The notes under the pieces were generated by a model. That model was not told where the DNA came from. It did not search any database and saw nothing but the letters and a program-made list of their open reading frames with translations. The position numbers and the translations under genes were made by a program. This document shows, in pieces, positions 36,901 through 48,415 of a stretch of DNA of 64,000 nt. Every line of letters starts with the position of its first letter. The stretch's first letter is position 1. The stretch spans positions 16,659,270-16,723,269 of the forward strand of contig OZ023209.1 in assembly GCA_963995525.1 (NCBI GenBank), in the 5' to 3' direction. This DNA is from Escarpia spicata. Its lineage: Eukaryota > Annelida > Polychaeta > Sabellida > Siboglinidae.

Positions 36901-38221
36901 ACACTCGAGGGACATCGTTAACGATGTGAAGTGTTAGTGCATGGCAAATATCGGGTTACATAAAGACACATAGGATTTTTCAAAATCAAGGATTGTAATC
37001 ATATTTATATACATGTCCATGTACCTTTTTACAAATTACATATGTTGACATGAGTCTACATAGCTAACACCAATGAACACTCGACATATCGTATAAACTC
37101 CTTGGACAAGAAATGCATTGGAAAACATATCTAAAATGAGGTTATCGTGGTTAAAACAAATGTGGTTGGAACTGTTTTGGAATATACCACGAGATATGTT
37201 GTTTCTATTATTGTTCATAGTAATGTCTTTTCTGATTGTTGAAAACGATGTGTCTCAACATACAACTCCATTCCTTGGGATAACATTACAAACGTGATGT
37301 CTTAGTACTTGTACTCGCCAAACGGAGCCACTTTATAAAATTGCTTACCCACGTTTGCGACCTGGCGTAACACTTTATCAACTTGAATACTGCTTAACGA
37401 TTTTAAGCAAAAAAAGGCAGTCATGTGTATATGATCTCCCGTGATCCCCACCGCTCCGGAGGAGTTTCGAAAACAAATCTAAATCACAAAACCACCACAA
37501 TACGCCGACTAGAAAGAGCACACTATTTCTGCCGCATACAAACAAAATCAACAGAGATGTGGGGCCACAGGCAGTCAAACAAACAAACAAACAAACAAAC
37601 AAACAAACAAACAAACAGAGAACTTTATTGTTTAATGTTATAGAAAATGAAAAAGTTCCACCAACAGACATTCCTCAAATATTCTTAATAATCATAATTT
37701 AACACTTCCACACGTGTCTGATATCCTCACCAAGTATGTTATTAATGCAACTTCAACAAGTGGCCGATTTAAAGGAAGCGTTTCGCAGATATTTTATTTT
37801 CACCATGAACAAACGAACATTCAAAGGTTTTCATTATTTCTCTTCAAACTGTGATCATTTGTTTCTAGTTTCGTTTTGGTCTTACATAACTATTTCGAAA
37901 TGCCGACGATGAAATACAGTCAAACACAAGTTATTCAGAAACTTTTCAATAAAAAAACAATTAGTAAACACTTATTAACGGTCAAACTAAAAATAACTAC
38001 AAATAACATATCGTGCTGAAGTGATACAATCAATTAATTTGATTATGTTTGTGTTAACCTGTGTTATAGTAAATGCACTCGCAATCCTAGTTTGCGATAA
38101 TTTAGTTTTTCCTCTGGTTTTCTTTTATCGTTTATCTAGTATTTCATAGATACACAACGTTGTTACCCGACATAAATTCAGGTGTCGCTGAAAATGTTTC
38201 GTTCTAATTTTGCTAGATGTT
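36901..38221. other. No recognisable gene; includes an (AAAC)n run at 37576-37617
   Basis: AT-rich spacer. The CAAA tetranucleotide run of about 42 bp creates a Cys-Leu-Phe-Val frame on the opposite strand, which is an artefact. Confidence 0.5.
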
Positions 38222-38345
38222 ACTTTGTACCAGAACATTTTCTGGACTGGACTCTCGATAAGGCTTCCTAGTCCACTTACCACCTGGAGCATTTAGCTGT
38301 AGATGGCAATCTTGTTAAATATATTGTTAAATACCAGAGAAAGTA
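38222..38345 (+). mobile_element. Short 3' fragment of CR1-like LINE family A
   Basis: GGACTCTCGATAAG, GGCTTCCTAGTCCACTTACC and TGGCAATCTTGTTAAAT match the terminal UTR at 9000-9090 and 16020-16090. Confidence 0.6.
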
Positions 38346-39047
38346 TGTATATGTATATATGAACTATATATTTGAACACACTTAAACATTATCACTCAAT
38401 AATATGTTGCAGATGGGAGGGTGAAATACTTGCTACTTCAGTCGATTATTTTAACTTCGATTTCACGACATATCGTCCTGAGTTGAGGCGACAGAACGAG
38501 TCAATCAATGCTGCATATCTCGTCCAGATGACGCTTGATAGTCAAGAAGTATGTCGACTACGATACGATGTTATATAAGTGTTCATCGTGTGTTAGCCTC
38601 GTGCGTATGAGAGCGTATTATTATTACATCCGGTCTCTCATGTGATATTACATCACGGTATCACACTCATATTCAATACTGACACTGATGTTCAACAAAA
38701 ATGATACTGTACTAGCCAGATTCGCAACCCATTTAGTATTTGAGTGGGTCTTTTGCAAAGATGGAACACACGCATACCACTTGAAGCAATTCAATCGATC
38801 ATTGCATCGACATGTTGTTCATAATGCGTGTGACACTCGATATAATTATTCATTATTGATCATGTGTTCAGATATAATATGGATTTCTCGTAGCAATGAC
38901 GGAACAAAATATTTACCAACGTTGACATCCTAGACACTGCGCATGCCGAATCACAAACCAGTACGTCCTAAATCGTTACATAAACAACGACGTAATGTGT
39001 TCGAAGTACGCATGTTCGCTCAACGCAAATATGTTGTAACGTCTAAA
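38346..39047. other. No recognisable gene
   Basis: Spacer downstream of cysteine-rich copy 4. Open frames on the plus strand at 38372-38578 and 38688-38933 have no recognisable domain. Confidence 0.4.
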
Positions 39048-39701
39048 TTACAGTGCTTTGAACTTTACACAATATCTGAGACATTTTGTATTTTCTTTGG
39101 AGCATTTCGTCGGATTTGTACGCGGAAGAGTGGTCCGGCCAGGACATTCCTCCCGGATACACGTCAGTAATTCATAGAAACAGTCCGTTGTGCAAGCACG
39201 GAAAGCTTTGCTGCTACTGAAGGTGGCTGCTTGGTTCTTCAGTGGGACACCCAGCAGAGCGCACGCAACGAGCTGTAAGAAAAATCAACGAATATAACAA
39301 ACCCCACATTCACAGAAATGCTACTAGGTTAAACGTTGTTTTAAGAACACTCATAGTGTCGTGTTTGTTGTGTTCGTTGTCGTCTTTGTTGTCGTTGTCG
39401 ACTTTGTCGTCGTTGTTGTCTTTGTCGTGTTTGTTGTCTTTATCGTCGTTGTTGTCGGTGCCGTCTTTTTCGTCTTTGTCGATAGCTTTGACGTCGTTGT
39501 CGTCGCTATTGTCGTTGTCATCGTTGTATGTTTTATTGTCGATGTCATCTTAGTCATCTTTGTCATCGTTTTCGTCGTTACATGTTTTGTCGCCAACGAC
39601 AACGGACAGGTCTACATTACAGAGTTACATATGTTACATCTTTGACGTTTTTGTCTAGTAAATAACTACCAACTCACCAGAAATATAATTGCAACATACA
39701 T
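39048..39701 (-). CDS. Small secreted cysteine-rich protein, family copy 4 (two exons)
   Basis: Exon 1 (39701-39678) encodes MYVAIIFL and ends CTG|GTGAGTTG. The intron is 405 bp (39677-39273) and ends TTTTTCTTACAG. Exon 2 (39272-39048) continues in phase 0 with LVACALLGVPLKNQAA, then the mature part: C-x3-C (CTTDC), x6-C (CFYELLTC), x4-C-P (CIREECP), x13-C, x6-C (CSKENTKC), x3-C (CLRYC), a short basic tail and TAA. The predicted precursor is about 82 residues. It is most similar to copy 1 at 14.4 kb (FYELLTCIREECP identical), and shows what copy 1 looked like before it broke. A plus-strand frame at 38943-39170 is its shadow. Function is unknown; secretion is inferred from the signal peptide. 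Confidence 0.8.
39361..39600. repeat. Degenerate GTCGTT/GTCTTT simple repeat in the intron of copy 4
   Basis: About 240 bp of T-rich (plus strand) trinucleotide-like repeats: GTCGTTGTC, GTCTTTGTC, GTCATCTTAG. It fills most of the intron and creates long but meaningless Val/Phe and Thr/Lys frames. Confidence 0.85.
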
Positions 39702-41020
39702 TTTGTATCTAACGTCTAGTCTAGAAATATGCTGTGTCGGTATGACCAAGGTTGACCGTCATGTTGTGTGTGAATAAGACGGTATTGCGAACAATATATA
39801 TGCAAAATAATGCAACTTTGGTGATAACACTTCAGGAGAGTTCGGGACACTTATGCATACGTTGAGGATAATCCAAATTAGTGTTGCTTAGACAGACGCC
39901 TTTGGACAACAGTGTGTGGTTTGCTTCGTGACTAGAAAGTCATGAGTTTTATAACGGATGGTAGATATATTAATACGTCTCATTCGCTATATTGATCAAT
40001 GTATGTGCTGCTATTACAACACCGTTCAGTATCAACTAGAGGTTACTGACACCCTTTGCAATTACTTGCCGATACATTCCAATGTCAGAAAATGAATACC
40101 GGGGTGTACATCATAATGTGGCGTACATCATTTGGTATGAATGTACCTCCCAGAAAAAAAAGATAAATGATTTATTACGTAACTACGTTATCATGACTCC
40201 TCTGTATATTTAATCGACCTTCATGAAACAGCCGTGTTTTCAAAAAACACAATGACTTACGTCGGTTGTTATTTGCATAATGAGCCGATACTGGCGGCTG
40301 CTTCCGAGACCGACACGTATTGACTTACTCTATTGCACACAACATGCGTTACGTATATGGACTGGACATAATAATATGTACAGCTGACATCGCAGTCTGT
40401 CAAAGAAAACACTCACATTAATTTAACTTAAACATGTAATAATAATAATACGAAGTGCAAGCGGAAACTTCGAGTATAAACATGCTGCGTACTTTTTTTC
40501 CAATATTTGTTTATGGTTATAAACATATCCTGTATGTTTCTAATTTATTAATACAAGGATGCTCAGTATTCAATATGTTGAAGGTGCACTGCCCGCCAAA
40601 TTGCGTTTTGTAAGTCCGAAACTTTGCTCGCAGATTGAATGTTTCGTCCACGAAATGCTCTAATTGTATGCAAGATATTCAAACCAAACATTAAACATTA
40701 TAATAGCCTAGGCAGGTGTCGCTAACTACATGTTCCTGGAATCGCACTTTGAAGTTGGCCGATTCCAACAACAATATCGCAAGTGGGTACCGGAACAGAG
40801 ACGTTAACAACGTTGAACAAGATTGACATCCAGAACAACAATAGATGCTAAGCGGCATTATAGGTAGTCCAACATGTTGCTTGATCGAAGTGTAGCCCAT
40901 CTTATGAGACAGTTAGCAAGTCCTTTTTTAAAACATATTCATGTTGCGAGCATTTACTCGATCACCAAATAATGCGTTTCATGAATGCTTAATTATATAT
41001 AACTTACGCTGTTTCTTCAC
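39702..41020. other. No recognisable gene
   Basis: AT-rich spacer between the cysteine-rich gene and the giant inverted repeat. No further family exon seen. Confidence 0.45.
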
Positions 41021-41042
41021 CAACAGGAGTGGATCCTGAGAA

Positions 41043-41048
41043 GGTAGC
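41043..41048 (+). repeat. Target site duplication, left (GGTAGC)
   Basis: GGTAGC immediately before the first base of the inverted-repeat element. The same six bases follow its last base at 55241-55246. Confidence 0.8.
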
Positions 41049-41224
41049 AGTAGTATGGAGGATACACACACCCCAAACCACGCCCCCTTTTGTATCTAGG
41101 TACGTGCATAAAAAATGTCGATTTCAAAATCGGGAACCTACTTATAAAAAAAAGATCAAAGGCTTTTTGGTAACCTGAGTGGAATCGGGAACCTAGTTAT
41201 AAAAAACGTGATTGATGGCCTGTC

Positions 41225-41680
41225 ACTTTTTGTGAATGACAGGCGCCCTCTAGCGGTTAATAACAACGTCCTAGTTACGGCGTCCTTAGTTACGGCGTCC
41301 CTAGTTACGTGATAACGCCATCTAGCGAATAATAAAAGCGTCCCTAGTTACGTGATAACGCCATCTAGCGAATAATATAATAACAGCGTCCCTAGTTACG
41401 ATACGGGGATATAGCAGAAACCAATGTGGTTATGTTATAGGTAAATCCACCGTGGTTACGGTAAAACCACCGTGGTTACGAATGCACTAAACCCAGTGTG
41501 AGTGAGATTAGCCGCTGTAATCCCTAGTTACGGCGTCCCTAGTTACGTGATAACGCCATCTAGCGATTATTCCAGTAACAGCGTCCCTAGTTACGATATT
41601 GGTTATAGCTGAAACCACCGTGGTTATAGCTAAAACCACCGTGGTTACGACATACGGTTATAGCTAAAACCACCGTGGTT
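41225..41680 (+). repeat. Terminal short-repeat block, left arm
   Basis: Repeated CGTCCCTAGTTACG (about eight), ATAACGCCATCTAGCGA (four) and AAACCACCGTGGTTA (about six), in irregular order. The palindromic core CCACCGTGG could bind a dimeric protein; this is speculation. Mirrored at 54609-55064. Confidence 0.85.
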
Positions 41681-42205
41681 ATAAATTAATTAATTAAAAT
41701 TAATTAATTATATATATAGGCCTGTCACTTTTTGATTGATGACCCTTCCTTGCTTGAGGTGTCACCACCTATCGGTTATCCCAGTGACTAATTCCCTAGC
41801 GATCAACGTAGGACCTACCGTTGTGCTTACGTAAGCACTTATATAGCGTCCCTAGCGATCGTTGTATATATACGTAATAGGCCTTTATATAACCACAACG
41901 GTTATAGCTAAAACCACTGGGTTATAACGGCGCTCTAAACCCATTGTGTGAGAATAACACCGCTGTACCTTATGTAGCAGTAGCCAGCAGCGCTGGCCTA
42001 TGATCTGGCGGCCTAGTCGCCTTGCCACGACGTCTTACGCACACCGAGCTCCACCTTCGTGCCAGTTAATGCCAGCACGATATATATATATATATGCTTA
42101 TGTAAGCCCGTATATAACCACAACGGTTATAGCGGCGCTGCGCTCTAAACCCATTGTGTGAAAATAACCCCGCTGTACCCTATGTAGCAGCAGCGGCGTG
42201 CGCTC

Positions 42206-42206
<1 letters not shown>

Positions 42207-42240
<34 letters not shown>
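42207..42240 (+). repeat. (CAG)n run, left arm
   Basis: About 11 CAG units. Mirrored as CTG at 54049-54082 with the same length. Confidence 0.95.
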
Positions 42241-42241
<1 letters not shown>

Positions 42242-42604
42242 ATGACCTATGATCCGGCGGTCTAGTTTCTAAATATAACCATGCGACTAGCCGACTCTGT
42301 AACGGCGTTAATTTCAGCCGTGGCGCTATCAAAACGAAACGAATTCCATGCATGCATTTAGCGTTTAAAAGCTGTACTCAGCGGCCTGTTAAAGCAGGAT
42401 GGTTATATTCGGTGGATAGACGAATGGACGCAAAATGGTGTAAGTTATGTTTTATTAATAGAAGTCACGGTGGCGTGAGCCAGGTCTGCGTAATGTTTGC
42501 TTGAGAGCCTCGTCCCTGTCGTAGCCGAGCGGCGCGTGAGTTGTCCCCGTCAAACTGCCGTTGTAGCATTTGTTGAGCGACTGGCTGGAATTAACGGCAA
42601 GTTT

Positions 42605-43137
42605 TCACACGACATACAGGTTTGTTGTAGAGTGTTGTGTGTAGGCAGGTTCCTTTTCACGTCGAGGCAGGTGGATTCTGTGAAATAATGCATATGAATA
42701 ATGAGGAGTTTCCCAAGAACTAAATCACTGTTATTAATATAAAAGTAAATAATAAAGAATAGTTTAATACAAGAATAGCATATAAATAATATAAAAAGTA
42801 ATTAATATAAAATTTACCGATAGGATAAAAGACGAAATACCGCTGTACTAAATAAAATAAATAAAATAAAACTTACCGCTGTTCTTTGCATATGAATAAT
42901 GGAGGAGAACTAAATCACTGTTATTAATATAAGAGGAGAACTAAATCAATAATTAATCAAGAATAGTAATTAATAAAGAATAGTATATTATTAATATAAA
43001 AGTAATTAATAAAGAATATAAAACTTACGGATAGGCTAAAAGACGACTTAACGCTCTACTAAATAAATAAAATAAAATAAAACTTACCGCTGATCTTTCG
43101 TGGAAGGTTGCTCAGACGTTGTGCTGGCGGTAGCCAT
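42605..43137 (-). CDS. Left-arm copy of the small two-exon gene
   Basis: Mirror of 53152-53684 with the same splice signals. One visible difference changes a Gly codon to Glu in the second exon (near 42656), so the two copies are not silent duplicates throughout. Confidence 0.35.
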
Positions 43138-43768
43138 GATTGAATGAAAATGAGCAACGACCGTTGCATGCATGCATTATTTCCTAAAGACATTTATGCG
43201 TTAAGCGCGCATGCGCGAAAATGTTAAGCGCGCATGCGCAAAAGTGAAGTAAAACATTGAAGGCAAAGAGATCAAAATGGCAATAAACGAACGTTTAAAT
43301 CATAAAATGAACCGTTGTATACGCTTAGTTAGGGATCAGGCATATTGTGGAGTATTAATAATAGAGAAATTCGATGTGAAAGTCACATTTGACAACGAAC
43401 GCGCTAACGTGAACGTCGAATTTTTTTCTTGGCAATAACTGAAACCGGATGGTGACGCAAGCCAGCTGTGGCGCGCGTGACGCTAATGGGGGTAGCTTAT
43501 CACGATCGGAATGTGAAGCTAGAACAATGCCATTTCAAAAACGATACACGAACTATAAAAGCATGAATTGAAGCGTTGTTTAGGATCAGTGGAGAGTAGG
43601 GATCTGTGTAGTGCCATTATATTATAGAAAATCGATGTAAATAACGTTTGTGAACGAAAAGCACTACATGACCGTTCATTTTTTTTTCTTTTTCTTTCCG
43701 AAAGCAAAGACATCCGAGACTAGTCAGTTATGCGTTAGGCGATTAGTAGGATCTGCTTTGTGCTGTAG

Positions 43769-44131
43769 GGGTGCGTGCGTAGCGATAACGAGTTGGACGT
43801 TATCATCGAGGAGGCGTACCACACATCGAACCGCCGACGTACGAGAGTCTGTACACGGTGTCGCCAACACCGCCGGAAGTGATACAACGTCAAGTCATCG
43901 CGCCGGGTCGGGGTCAGTTGGCCTTCCGCTATGAGCGGCACGCGATGTCCCCCCTCGCCGAACACCTCAGTGAGATGATTCTGGAGAGGGCGCGCGATCG
44001 ATGCGGCGCTGTATCTGGTCCAGTTCGTTTCGGACTGGCTGCTAGGCACGGACTGGCGCGACTACATCAACCGCGCTCTGCTGGAGTCGACCGTCCATAC
44101 GTACATTCAGCGCAGGAGCGGACTCGAATAG
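43769..44131 (+). pseudogene. Unrecognised gene-like unit, left arm, frameshifted
   Basis: A GC-rich island with coding character in three successive frames. First comes RSDNELDVIIEEAYHT after a possible acceptor at 43768. After a shift near 43835 it continues as YESLYTVSPTPPEVIQRQ and LAFRYERHAMSPLAEHL. After a second shift near 43995 it reads AALYLVQFVSDWLLGTDW and ends IQRRSGLE at TAG 44129-44131. An AATAAA follows at 44171. The amphipathic, Trp-rich end and clean stop plus poly(A) signal argue for a once-real protein. I cannot assign it; a Maverick/Polinton or virus-like accessory gene is possible from context only. Confidence 0.5.
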
Positions 44132-44344
44132 AACATTATGCTTGCTTTGTTTGCTATAACATTGGTTAACAATAAAAGCCGTTGTTTTGAATGTTGTACT
44201 ACGATGGCGACGCTTAATAAAACGTTGAAAATGTACTTTCCGTTCGACAGTCCCACACAGCTCCCCGAAAGTGCCACACAATTTCCTGACAGTCCCACAC
44301 AGCTCCTTGACAGTAACACACCGCTCCCCGGCAGTACGTCTAAC

Positions 44345-45296
44345 TTGTTACATGTTTGCCTTCCGTACATGGTCCAGCTTGTTACACGTCTACCTTCCAT
44401 ACATGTACTAGCTTTTTAATTATTTGCTATCCATACATGGTCTAGCTTGTTACATGTTTGCCTTCCATACACGGACTAGCTTGTTACATGTTTACCTTCC
44501 ATACACGGTCTGGCTTGTTACATGTCTACCTTCCATACATGGTCTAGCTTCTTACATGTCTGCCTTTCATACATGGTCTAGCCTGTTACATGTCTGCCTT
44601 CCGTACATGGACTAGCTTGTTACATGTTGGCCTTCCGTACATGGGCTAGCTTGTTACATGTTTGCCTTACGTACATGGACTAGCTTGTTACATGTGTGCC
44701 TTCCATACACGAACAAGCTTGTTACATGTTTGTCTTACGTACATGGACTAACTTGTTACATGTTTGCCTTCCATACACGGACTAGCTTGTTACATGTTTG
44801 CCTTACATACATGGACTAGCTTGTTACATGTTTACCTTCCATACATGGTCTAGCTTGTTACAGGTCTGCCTTTCATACATGGTCTAGCTTGATACATGTT
44901 TCCCTTCCGTACATGGACAAGCTTGTTACATGTTTACCTTCCATACACGGACTAGCTTGTTACATGTTTACCTTCCATACACGGACTAGCTTGTTACATG
45001 TTTGCCTTCCATACACGGACTAGCTTGTTACATGTTTGCCTTCCGTACATGGTCTGGCTTGTTACATGTCTGTCTTCCATACATGGTCTAGCTTGCTACA
45101 TGTTTCCCTTCCATACATGGTCTAACTTGTGACATGTTTGCCTTCCATACATGGTCTAGCTTGTTACATGTTTGCCTTCCATACACGGACTAGCTTGTTA
45201 CATATTTGCATTCCATACATGATCTAGCTTGTTACATGTCTACCTTCCATATATGGTCTAGCTTGTTACATGTCTGCCTTCCGTACATGGACTAGG
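44345..45296 (+). repeat. 34-bp minisatellite, left arm
   Basis: About 28 units whose core is CTAGCTTGTTACATGT followed by a TTGCCTTCCATACA stretch and GG. Most units are exactly 34 bp, with A/G and C/T variants shared between distant units. Mirrored at 50993-51944. Shorter blocks of the same unit recur at 46752-46990 and 47430-47665. Confidence 0.9.
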
Positions 45297-47200
45297 TTCC
45301 CTGACAGTCCCACACAGCTTCCGACAGTCACACGCAGTTCCCTGACAGTCCCACACAGCTCCATGACAGTCCCACACAGTTTCCGACAGTCCCACACAGC
45401 TTCCCGACAGTCTCATACAGCTTCCGACAGTCCCACACAGCTCCATGACATTTATTTTATTTAGGTCTTATTATTTAGCAATAGACCGGTAAGTTGCCTT
45501 TTACACGAGTCCTATTAATTATCTTTATTAATTAATAAGAACCTCATTAGTCATGTTTTGATTTAATTTGGGAACCTCCTCATTAGTCACAGCGATAGAG
45601 CGGTAGGTTCTGGCAGTCCCACACAGCTCCATGACAGTCCCACCCAGTTTCCGACAGTCCCACACAGCTCCATAACAGTATTACACAGCTTCCTGACAGT
45701 CCCACACAGTTCCTGGCAGTCCCACACAGCTCCCCGACAGTCACACGCAGTTCCCTGACAGTCCCACACAGCTCCCTGACAGCCCCATACAGTTTCCGAC
45801 AGTCCCACACAGCTTCCCGACAGTCTCATACAGCTTCCGACAGTCCCACACAGCTCCATGACATTTATTTTATTTAGGTCTTATTATTTAGCAATAGACC
45901 GGTAAGTTGCCTTTTACACGAGTCCTATTAATTATCTTTTATTAATTAATAAGAACCTCATTAGTCATGTTTTGATTTAATTCGGGAACCTCCTCATTAG
46001 TCACAGCGATAGAGCGGTAGGTTCTGGCAGTCCCACACAGCTCCATGACAGTCCCACGCAGTTTCCGACAGTCCCACACAACTTCCCGACAGTCTCATAC
46101 AGCTTCCGACATTCACACGCAGTTCCCTGACAGTCCCACACAGTTACCCGACAGTCATACACAGCTTCCCGACAGTCCCACACAGCTCCCTACCACACAA
46201 TTCCCTGACAGTCCCACACAGTTCCGGTCAGTCCCACACAGCTCCCCGACAGTCTCACACAGCTCCCTGAAAGTACCACACAATTCCCTGACAGTCCCAC
46301 ACAGTTCCCTTACAGTCACACACAGCTCCCTGTCAGTCCCACACAGCTCCCTGACAGTCCCACACAACTCCCTGACAGTCTCACACAGTTCCGCCTGATA
46401 GTCCCAAAACTCCCGACAGTCCCACACAGCTCCCTGACAGTCACACACAGCTCCCCGGCAGTACCACACAGTTCCTGGCAGTCCCACACAGCTCCATGAC
46501 ATTTATTTTATTTAGTTCTTATTATTTAGCAATAGACCGGTAAGTTGCCTTTTACACGAGTCCTATTAATTATCTTTATTAATTAATAAGAACCTCATTA
46601 GTCATGTTTTGATTTAATTTGGGAACCTCCTCATTAGTCACAGCGATAGAGCGGTAGGTTCTGGCAGTCCCACACAGCTCCATGACAGTCCCACCATACA
46701 CTTCCCGACAGTCCCACACAGCTTCCCGACAGTCCCACACAGCTCCCTGGCTACATTTCTCCCTTCCATACATGGTCTAACTTGTGACATGTTTGCCTTC
46801 CATACATGGTCTAGCTTGTTACATGTTTGCCTTCCATACACGGACTAGGTTGTTACATATTTGCCTTCCATACATGAACTAGCTTGTTACATGTATACCT
46901 TCCATATATGGTCTAGCTTGTTACATGTTTGCCTTTCATACATGGTCTAGCCTGTTACATGTCTGCCTTCCGTACATGGACTAGGTTGTTACAGCTCCCT
47001 GACAGTCCCACACAGTTACCCGACAGACACACAAACTCCTGACTGACAGTGCCACACAGCTCCCTGACAGTCTCACACAGCTCCCTGACAGTACCACGCA
47101 GTTCCTCGTCAGTCCCATACAGGGGTTCTGTATGTATGTATGTATGTATGTAGGAGCCGTCGCACCACGGCGCCGATACTCGTCTAACTCGTATCGTATT
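45297..47200 (+). repeat. 21-bp minisatellite with ~165-bp AT-rich modules, left arm
   Basis: Imperfect 21-bp units (CCCACACAGCTCCCTGACAG type) alternate with a module that starts ATTATTTAGCAATAGACCGG, contains TTAATTAATAAGAACC and ends CGATAGAGCGGTAGGTTC. Modules begin near 45470, 45887, 46521 and 47198. A further 34-bp block is embedded. Confidence 0.9.
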
Positions 47201-47873
47201 ATTTAGCAATAGACCGGTAAGTTGCCTTTTACAAGAGTCCTATTAATTATCTTTATTAATTAATAAGAACCTCATTAGTCATGTTTTGATTTAATTTGGG
47301 AACCTCCTCATTAGTCACAGCGATAGAGCGGTAGGTTCTGGCAGTCCCACACAGCTCCATGACAGTCCCATACACTTCCCGACAGTCCCACACAGCTTCC
47401 CGACAGTCCCACACAGCTCCCTGGCTACATGTCTCCCTTCCATACATGGTCTAACTTGTGACATGTTTGCCTTCCATACATGGTCTAGCTTGTTACATGT
47501 TTGCCTTCCATACACGGACTAGGTTGTTACATATTTGCCTTCCATACATGAACTAGCTTGTTACATGTATACCTTCCATATATGGTCTAGCTTGTTACAT
47601 GTTTGCCTTTCATACATGGTCTAGCCTGTTACATGTCTGCCTTCCGTACATGGACTAGGTTGTTACAGCTCCCTGACAGTCCCACACAGTTACCCGACAG
47701 ACACACAAACTCCTGACTGACAGTGCCACACAGCTCCCTGACAGTCTCACACAGCTCCCTGACAGTACCACGCAGTTCCTCGTCAGTCCCATACAGGGGT
47801 TCTGTATGTATGTATGTATGTATGTATGTAGGAGCCGTCGCACCACGGCGCCGATACTCGTCTAACTCGTATA
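46521..47873 (+). repeat. 677-bp tandem duplication, left arm
   Basis: The order module, 21-bp repeats, 34-bp repeats, 21-bp repeats, TATG run, GGAGCCGTCGCACCACGG block occurs twice with a step of 677 bp (46521 and 47198). The two copies are nearly identical. Both also exist in the right arm. Confidence 0.85.
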
Positions 47874-47965
47874 ACTAACTAACTAACTCGTCTAACTCGT
47901 AGGGGGGTGGCGGGGGGTTCTGTATGTATGTAGGTATGTAGGTATGTAGGGTAATAAAAACATAC

Positions 47966-48331
47966 TTTATTACTACTACTATACACGTAAAAGCGCGCAG
48001 TCCCACACAGCTCCCTGACAGTCACACACAGCTCCCCGGCAGTACCACACAATTCCCTTACAGTCCCACACAGCTCCCTGACAGTCCCACACAGCTCCTG
48101 ACCATCACACACAGCTCCTGACAGTCCCATACAGTTCCCTTACAGTCACACACAGCTCCCTGACAGTACCACATAGTTCGTTCCCTGTCAGTCCCACACA
48201 GCTCCCTGACAGTCCCACACAACTCCCTGACAGTCTCACACAGCTCCGCCTGACAGTCCCACACAGCTCCGTAACAGTATTACACATCTTCCTGGCAATC
48301 CCACACAGTTCCTGTCAGTCTGAAAACAATT
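47966..48331. repeat. Central spacer of the inverted repeat, 21-bp repeats in one orientation
   Basis: 366 bp of imperfect CCCACACAGCTCCCTGACAG repeats that are not themselves palindromic. It sets the orientation of the centre and would form the loop of a foldback structure. Confidence 0.85.
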
Positions 48332-48415
48332 GTATGTTTTTATTACCCTACATACCTACATACCTACATACATACAGAACCCCCCGCCACCCCCCTACGA
48401 GTTAGACGAGTTAGT

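Larger units (their letters stand above)
41049..47965 (+). repeat. Left arm of the giant inverted repeat
   Basis: 6917 bp. Order from the outside: short terminal repeats (CGTCCCTAGTTACG and AAACCACCGTGGTTATAG types, 41.2-42.2 kb), CAG run, AT-rich repeats around a small split gene (minus strand), a second gene-like unit (plus strand), a 34-bp minisatellite, then mixed 21-bp repeats and AT-rich modules. Confidence 0.95.

Noticed and set aside
38943..39170. 75-codon plus-strand frame
   Set aside because: It is the shadow of cysteine-rich copy 4 on the minus strand, whose splice sites and cysteine pattern match the family.
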